Source: Acorus gramineus
Lineage: Eukaryota > Streptophyta > Magnoliopsida > Acorales > Acoraceae
Reading direction: 5' to 3'
Assembly (NCBI GenBank): GCA_030737835.1
Contig: CM060854.1
Span: forward strand, 15,639,213 to 15,703,212
Length of the DNA stretch: 64,000 bases
The notes under the pieces are model-generated. The model had not been told where the DNA came from. It was given only the letters and a program-made list of their open reading frames with translations, and searched no databases. How positions within the stretch are numbered: position 1 is the first letter of the stretch; each line of letters starts with the position of its first letter. Shown here piece after piece: positions 57,561 to 64,000 of the stretch. Both the position numbers and the translations under genes were made by a program.

Positions 57561-58832
57561 TTTTAAAGAAAAAAAATTATGAAAAGATTAGAACACTCCG
57601 AAAAAAGAGAGTGAAATGAGTGAGAAACCTGAACAATTGCTCCTGTATCATGTCAAATCTTAACAATACTAGTCATTTATTATAGTGTCCTGAACTCACA
57701 AAGGATGATCACAAATCAATCAGCATTGGCAGGCATAAGCTTCAAACAATCCTAGTTTTAGCACAATCCCATCCCAACTAGAATACCATAAAGCTTATTT
57801 TATTGTTGTTTTTGTTTGTCTTGTTGTAATAACACAACTACTGCTACTTCATCCAAAAAGAAAAAAGCATTACACGAACTCATTTATAATCTCATATACT
57901 TCATTAATCAATTTCACTCACTATAACAAGGTATATACCTTGTTAAAAATTTTATTTACATATTTTATAAATGAGTTCATACAATTCATTAAAATATATA
58001 CTTCATCTTTTGAAAAATATACGCTTCATCTTTTTAAAAATATACATCATGTTAGATGAGATATACTATTTCAAAAAGATAAAAATTGATATGAATGATA
58101 ATTGGAGCTAAAAATTGAGTTGAGTCAACATTTTCAAGAAAAGAAAAAAAATTCAACCAAATTTTTATGAAATGTAGTTAGGGTGTAAAAATTGTAAGAG
58201 ATGATTTGTGAACCCAAAATATGACTACCAAATCAAAATATGAACCCAAAAATGATTTGGTGACATATACCCTTTTAATTGATTTAGAATGTGTTAAAGT
58301 TAAAAAATTGATCAACTTTTTTGTTACAGAATCCACGCCCAAATGTAAACCACGAGAGCTATATTAACAGTTTAATACATTATCTTGGAGGATGTTAGTC
58401 TTGTTTAAAGATTGAAGATGCTTATTCGTGACTTTCTGACATGTCATGATGGCATGTGTTTCAAAATTCTTTTAAGCCTTTGTAATGTTTCCATGGGTTA
58501 TAAACCCTCACTTTCAAAATTCACAGTTACATACCCCCGAATAAGTCGCTTATCAATTTTTGTATCATGAAATCAATTATGAGCACAATGGACAATCAAA
58601 AAAGTAATTATTATTTTATTTTAAGATTTCAATTTAAAAAACATTGGGCGCTGTTACACTCCGTTATATTTTTAATTCAAAATACAGTTCGATATATCTC
58701 ATTAAAAATCCAGTGACTACATCTTTAAATTTTTTCTTACACTTGGGTCTGTTTGTTTCAATGTAAAAGTCATCGAAAAACTTTGCTTTTAAGGAAAAAG
58801 TAATTACTTTTGAGAGCTTTAGAAAAAAAAAA
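57561..58832. other. spacer with an M1-like fragment, no gene seen
   Basis: Bases about 57955-58110 have M1-like words (ATACGCTTCAT, TTAGATGAGATATACTATTT), and GCGCTGTTACAC stands alone near 58650. Confidence 0.35.
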
Positions 58833-59019
58833 GGCAATTTTTGGAAATAGCCCTCATAAATTTTTTAATTTCGCTTTTAACCCTCCCCCGATTTTAATAG
58901 CACATTTTACCCTGACATGGCAGCGCTAACTGGGTTTTTTATTTTCAAGATTTTTAGCTCCCTTATTAAAACAGCACCTCACCGGGTGTTTTTTTTTTTT
59001 TTAAATCAAGTACAAAGGG

Positions 59020-59088
59020 GACGTGTTATATATAACACGCCTCCTTTATAAATATGGAGGCATGTTATATATAACACGCCTCCACTAT
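59020..59088. repeat. palindrome pair in MULE-4, left
   Basis: Units at 59019-59044 and 59056-59083: arms GG(G/A)(G/A)(A/G)CGTGTTAT and ATAACACGCCTCC around TATATA. More units near 59340-59368, 59419-59450 and 59528-59555. Confidence 0.75.
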
Positions 59089-59102
59089 TAACTCGTATAT
59101 AA

Positions 59103-59165
59103 TGGACCTCAACCAAATGCACCATCTTCTTCAGCACCACCTACTCCTAGGAAGACTAAGAATTA
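59103..59165 (+). pseudogene. PMD gene C-terminal remnant in MULE-4
   Basis: Reads GPQPNAPSSSAPPTPRKTKN then stop. MULE-1 ends ATDVPSSSAPPAPRKAKKKG. Only this tail survives, directly behind the left TIR. Confidence 0.65.
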
Positions 59166-59693
59166 AATCAAAACGAATTTTAGAACAATGGGTTTTGTGT
59201 TTATTGGAATGTAATATGGGTCTATGTTTATTGATTTTTCAATTCTTGCATGTTGAAAAATAGAACAATAGAGAAAAAAAGCAGAAAAAATTAAATCGCA
59301 GATTCTAACACGCCTCCTTTGTACTCGATTAAAAAACACAAATGGGTGTTTATATATAACACGCCTCCCTTATTAAAACAACATCCCACATGGTGCTGTG
59401 TTTTACCTCAGAGTATAAAGGAGACGTGTTATATATAACATGCATCTATATATTACGAAGGAGTCGTGTTACTTTTGTACTTGATTTAAAAAAAAACAGC
59501 ACCCCGCAGAGTGCTATTTTAATAAGGGAGGCATGTTATATAAAACACGCCTAAAATATCCTGAAAATAAAAAAAAACCCAGTCAACGCTAACGTGGCAG
59601 TGCTGACTGGGTCAAGGGTTAGAATGTCTTATTAAAATCAGGGAAGGATTAGCAAAATTAAAAAATTTATCAGGGTTATTTTCAAAAATTGCC

Positions 59694-60502
59694 CAAGAAA
59701 ATTATTTCTTAACTGCTTTCAAATGCCGATTTTAGCATCCACCATGAACGGTTCGTACGCGAGATTGAGAACTTCAAAAGCTTCTTATAAGTTTTATATA
59801 CCTTCGTTTTTACATGAATATTACGAACTTAAATATTTTAAATCAATTTTTTTAATATTTAAAAGATGTAAAAATGCCTATCATTGAATAATATGATATT
59901 TTTCTAAAAATTTAAAATTATTGTTTACAAATAATAAATTTTTAATATAAATTCAAAATTTTAAATTTTAGAAATTATGTCCTATGATATTATAAATATG
60001 TCATATAATAAATTTTAATATAGATTCAAAATTATATGGAACCCCTCGGGCTGTTAGGTATGAAAATAAAATGTAGAACCTTAAAAATATTTAGATTTAA
60101 TTAAATCTTAACAATTTTTTTTATTTATTAAAATATTCTGATTTGAATTAGAGAGATTTTAGGATATATATATATATATATACACGAAAAAGTATATAAA
60201 TGGTTCATATCTCATAAATCGGATTTGATATCTCATAAATATTTTTCAATTTAAGAATAGTTTTTGTAATTAAAAATCAAAATTCAAAAATTTAAAAAGT
60301 ATGTCCAATGTAAATAACCCATCATATTTATTTTCTATTAGAACTACAACAACAAAACAAAATAAAATACAAATATGATAGTAGGATCTTGTTTTAATGG
60401 AAGGGTATCAAAGACAAGTTTTTGTAACCCAAACAACGGAAAATAAATTCATGTAAATATTTTCTGACAAAACAAAATAATTTTCTATAAAATCATTTCA
60501 AT
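59694..60502. other. very AT-rich spacer, no gene seen
   Basis: A (TA)n run at 60168-60182 and permuted AAATTT words. No frames. Confidence 0.4.
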
Positions 60503-60903
60503 ATCACCAAACATCGGATTTAAATTTCATTTTTTTGAAAAAATTCCTCCATGTAAAATAAATGCCGAAGGAATTCAAACTACACAATCAAATGGATTAA
60601 TAAAAATAGATTCATTTAACTCGAAATTGAGTGATATACATTTTTTTATTAAAACATATACATCATTAAATGATTATTATTTAAAAAAAAAAAATATGTG
60701 TGATCTATCACCAAACATCGGATTTAAATTTTATTTTTTTGGAAAAATTCCTCCATGTAAAATAAATGCCGAAGGAATTCAAACTACACAATCAAATGGA
60801 TTACTAAAAACAGGTTCATTTAACTCAAAATTGAGTGATATACATTTTTTTATTAAAGCATATACATCATTAAATGATTACTATTTAAAAATAAATAAAA
60901 ATA
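60503..60903. repeat. 204-bp tandem duplication
   Basis: ATCACCAAACATCGGATTTA begins both units (60503, 60707). GAGTGATATACATTTTTTTA and GCCGAAGGAATTCAAACTAC recur in order with few changes. Confidence 0.85.
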
Positions 60904-61609
60904 TGTGTGATCTGCATCATGGACTGCAAAGGACTAGGTAACATTTTCCAAAAATATTTGGGGGGTTTTGGAAATTCTAAAAAGTGAGAAATAATTAAAA
61001 TAAACAACCTAGAGTGGGGCACCACTAATTATGACAGTCTATGAGAGATAGAATTCAATTAATATCGAATCCCATTAACACATCCCATTAACACATGTCA
61101 GTCCCTAATTAGGCATTGACGCATGTCAGTCCTGGAATGACATACACTCTCAGTCTACATGCTATAACGTTAACAATTCACAATTATTTTTTCAATTGGT
61201 GATCATTCTAACAATTATTCATGTAGTTCACAGAAGATATATAAAATTTCTCATGTATATTTTTAAAAATAGACACGCACTGCAAAGAAGATTATGAGAT
61301 CTATCCTGAGTGAGTACGCACCCAACCGGTGTAGAGCAGAGGAGGTCTCTCCTGCAAAAAGGCCACATTGGGGAGGTTGCCTCCTGCTATTAATTTGGAG
61401 CATCTGGACCATTGCAGTAGGTATCAAGTAAAACAAGTTTATTCACCTCGTCACACATTATTTATAAAGGTAGAAATTAGTACAGTCAATGCATGAACTA
61501 CAGAATTAATCTCAGTTGGCTAAGATTTATCGACATAGATATCAATTGCCCCATTAGGGGACAGATGGCAGCCTAACCTCTCTTTACCACTGATTTTAGA
61601 AGAATGCTA
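60904..61609. other. 3' flank of the NOL9/GRC3-like gene
   Basis: No other gene is seen. CCCATTAACACATG is duplicated near 61070-61090. Confidence 0.35.
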
Positions 61610-62865
61610 CTACAAATAGCTGGTAGAAAGTTCTGGCATAAATTTTACAGCATGGCTTTGACATCTTGGCTGTGCATTCATGTCCGGAGCCTCTATCCGG
61701 TGCATGACGTTTGTAGACATGTAAGGAGATAAACAACCACTCACCTACAGGAAGTTACATCTGTGAGAATGGAGGACTTCATAGCATCACAAAAAAATGA
61801 ATGCTCAATCTCGTCTTTCTTCTTCGTTAATCTTGCATATCATAAGAATATACAACAATCGACAACATAAGGGAATATGGAGAGGGTAAATGGTCAAAGT
61901 GGAGGAAAGTTGATCCAATTTATAGTAATGATGAAATTTTGTTCCAATAGAAATTCACAATACTGTCAAATTTAACATTGAGCGCAAACATCTTCATGCC
62001 TGTGAAGTACAGGACAATCAATTTGTGCTGCATAGGGTAACATATGCATGCAAGTATGTCACAGAAGTGATTTGACATGGCTAAAAAACCTTTAAATGTC
62101 ATAACTTAAAAGGTGTTTGGTTGAGGTGAGAATGTTTAAATATTTCATAACAACAACAAAGCCTTTTATCTCAAAAAATTGGGGTCAGCTACATGTATCA
62201 TTTTTGCCCTTCAACTCCATCAAGTGCCACCAGTCAACATATCTTTTCTTATTATCGTTATCCAAGTTTATTTTGGTCTAACGCCTATCCTAAAAATCCA
62301 TTCAACAATTTTTCCTCCTAATCAGAGCACCTATTGGTGTCCATCACGCATGTTCCAACAATCTCAAACAACTTTTCCTCATCTAAAGACCACTCTCTAC
62401 GAATATACTCATATCTTACAAAATTTGTGGGAACAAATGGAAGAATTAAGTAAAATCGAAGAGAAGATATTAGAAGTTTCAGAATATCTGCTAATTGGGG
62501 GAAAACACATTTGAACGAGAGATTTCCTTGATATCATAGCACGCATTTTGATACATCAACACATGCATAAAATCCATCTTATGGGGCCAAGTGAAAAGAA
62601 ATTCCATGGATCAGCACAGAAAAAAATAAACTATTTCAAGAATATGTATGCATCAATATTACAAAAATGAAGCATGAAAAGAATTTAGAAATGTAAATGT
62701 AGTATTGAAATAAATAGCAGTATTAAGGAATGCTTACCTGTAACAAACACGTAGGGATTTCAATGAACCCCTGCAAAAGAAGGTCAACCTTTTCCAAGTT
62801 GCAGTGAGGAACAGGAGTGATGATATAAAGTAGACCATTTGAAACATCAATGCTTCTCACTATCC
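61610..62865 (-). CDS. NOL9/GRC3-like polynucleotide 5'-hydroxyl-kinase, last two exons (partial)
   Basis: C-terminal end of a nucleolar RNA 5'-kinase of the Clp1/Grc3 family, which acts in pre-rRNA processing. The penultimate exon is 62738-62865 (128 nt; acceptor CAG at 62866-62868, donor GTAAGC at 62737). It reads IVRSIDVSNGLLYIITPVP and LEKVDLLLQGFIEIPTCLLQ. The last exon is 61610-61744 (135 nt; acceptor TGTAG). It reads VSGCLSPYMSTNV, then a tail ending PELSTSYL and TAG. The phases agree (exon ends on CAG, next begins GTG). The P-loop kinase domain would lie upstream, beyond 64000. The 993-bp intron contains an RTE LINE fragment. Assignment rests on the conserved YIITPV..LEKVDLLLQG and SPYMSTNV blocks. 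Confidence 0.8.
62146..62300 (-). mobile_element. 3' end of an RTE-type LINE (or a SINE using it), minus strand
   Basis: On the minus strand it reads GTAGCTGACCCCAATTTTTT, then AGGCTTTGTTGTTG, the well-known 3' terminus of plant RTE LINEs with a GTT-rich tail. It lies in the last intron of the NOL9-like gene. An open frame over it (62179-62514) is not a gene. Confidence 0.6.
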
Positions 62866-64000
62866 CTGATTCATAATGCAACACAAGATATTCAGCATTC
62901 AGGTAGCTCATTGAGATTTACACTCATCCAAAAGATAAGCTTACAAACTCCTTATGACTAATGGATACTGCACATAAGTCTCTATCAAAATTCTTTGAAA
63001 AGTGATATAATTTCCTGTAGTTTGGTATCAGATTACATCAGATCAACAACTGCTTCATAGAATTATTGATGTTGTTCAGCAGAGTTTACTAGTTGCATCA
63101 GATAAGTACTTTATATCAGCAGGGAGATTAATCAAGTAAGGAGCTGACATCACCACCAAAAATTTAGTGATAAGCTTGAGACAAAATTAATCAAATTATT
63201 TTTACGTGTGAGGCTGAAAGCAATGAACTAAAGCTTTCCAGAATCAAACTTCCCCGAATCATTGATGATCAAAAGAGGGTATAACTTACAGATTTTCAAT
63301 AAATCATTAAAATCAAGGGCCTGTTTTATTGTAACAGGTTTAAGTATGTAATATACTATTACATTTGTGGTCTGCTTCTGACAATATATCTATATATAAG
63401 GTAACAGAAAGTAATAAAAGTCTAAAATTATCTAATTTTCCAACATAAAATCATATCCATATTGGTCCAGACAACCTCCTATGATAAAAAGAACAATGTA
63501 AATATTGCATTCATTTCACACTATTATTCATATAAGCAGCAAAATCTCCAATATGTAATATTAAATGAATGTGCAGATATATTCCACCTTAATATTAGCA
63601 TCAGTGTAGCATCAAATTAACAGATTCTAATTCCCAAAGGAGCAAAAGTTATTTCACTGTAAATTTCCATTCCCATCATGAAGTCAGTGACAAATACTGA
63701 AATACATGCTAATTATGATTCTAGATCAGCAAGCCTGCCAATTTAAAACAATCATAATCTCTAAAGCCAATGCAAAGCTGCATCCAGCAGATCCACCATA
63801 ATTTCCAGACGAAAAAAAATGGTCCAGTATTTCATTCATATAATGACTAGAATATACTAAGAAATTTAAAATTAGGCAAGTGCAGAACCATAGTTAACTG
63901 AACAAAAGAGTTAGCTAAACAAACACATTTTCTTCTAATGACTGTTATCCTAGGAAGCACGAACACTCTAATGGATATCTTGTGTTTGTGTCTGACTCAT
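62866..64000 (-). other. intron of the NOL9/GRC3-like gene
   Basis: The preceding exon must end in G before the CAG|GG junction. I find no such conserved block up to 64000, so this intron exceeds 1.1 kb. Confidence 0.5.

Larger units (their letters stand above)
58833..59693 (+). mobile_element. second-family MULE-PMD derivative (MULE-4)
   Basis: TIRs GGCAATTTTTGGAAATAGCC / (inverted right) GGCAATTTTTGAAAATAACC extend over about 120 bp, unlike those of MULE-1 to -3. Inside, palindromes with arms GACGTGTTAT / ATAACACGCC and the last codons of a PMD-like gene remain. The right flank AAGAAAATT only loosely matches the left A run, so the duplication is unproven. Confidence 0.75.

Noticed and set aside
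62179-62514. 111-codon frame as a gene
   Set aside because: It covers an RTE LINE 3' end inside an intron on the other strand.

Overview
The window is nuclear DNA of a flowering plant, very probably a dicot. The evidence is plant-only families (plant mobile domain, hybrid proline-rich protein), GT-AG introns, and a dense load of plant-type transposons: MULE, hAT, MITE, LINE, SINE and solo LTRs. It is AT-rich and gene-poor. I support only three host genes, and one of those carries a frameshift.

Host genes. (1) A two-exon plus-strand gene for a small single-pass membrane protein (145 aa): exon 1 is 15287-15389 and exon 2 is 30773-31107. Its single 15.4-kb intron holds a complete but dead LINE and many smaller elements. 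(2) A minus-strand hybrid proline-rich protein / 8-cysteine gene (38767-39292) with a 2-nt deletion that breaks the 8CM domain. (3) The last two exons of a minus-strand NOL9/GRC3-type polynucleotide 5'-kinase gene (61610-62865), whose 5' part lies beyond the window.

Mobile DNA. Bases 1-6246 are a near-complete Mutator-like element carrying a MURA-type transposase gene and, behind it, a plant-mobile-domain (PMD) gene broken by frameshifts. Internally deleted relatives lie at 13298-14612 (reverse orientation) and 40578-42974. A second PMD-MULE family with unrelated ends lies at 58833-59693. All four carry subterminal arrays of short palindromes (GC-rich arms, TATATA core) whose two arms change together.

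Three solo LTRs have recognisable target-site duplications: 31886-34353 (CAATC), 44952-48293 (GATTG) and 49579-52859 (GAAAG, reverse). The last two are one 3.3-kb LTR family with an extremely GC-rich segment. The solo LTRs sit inside older DNA transposons, which in two cases sit inside still older 9-bp-TSD MITEs, so the order of insertion can be read.

Remainder. There are tandem repeats (5 x 124 bp at 54884-55503; 2 x 204 bp at 60503), tRNA-derived SINEs, and a 1.2-kb stretch (about 36220-37440) whose composition differs from its surroundings and may be organelle-derived. The most unusual signal is the covarying palindrome system of the PMD-MULEs.
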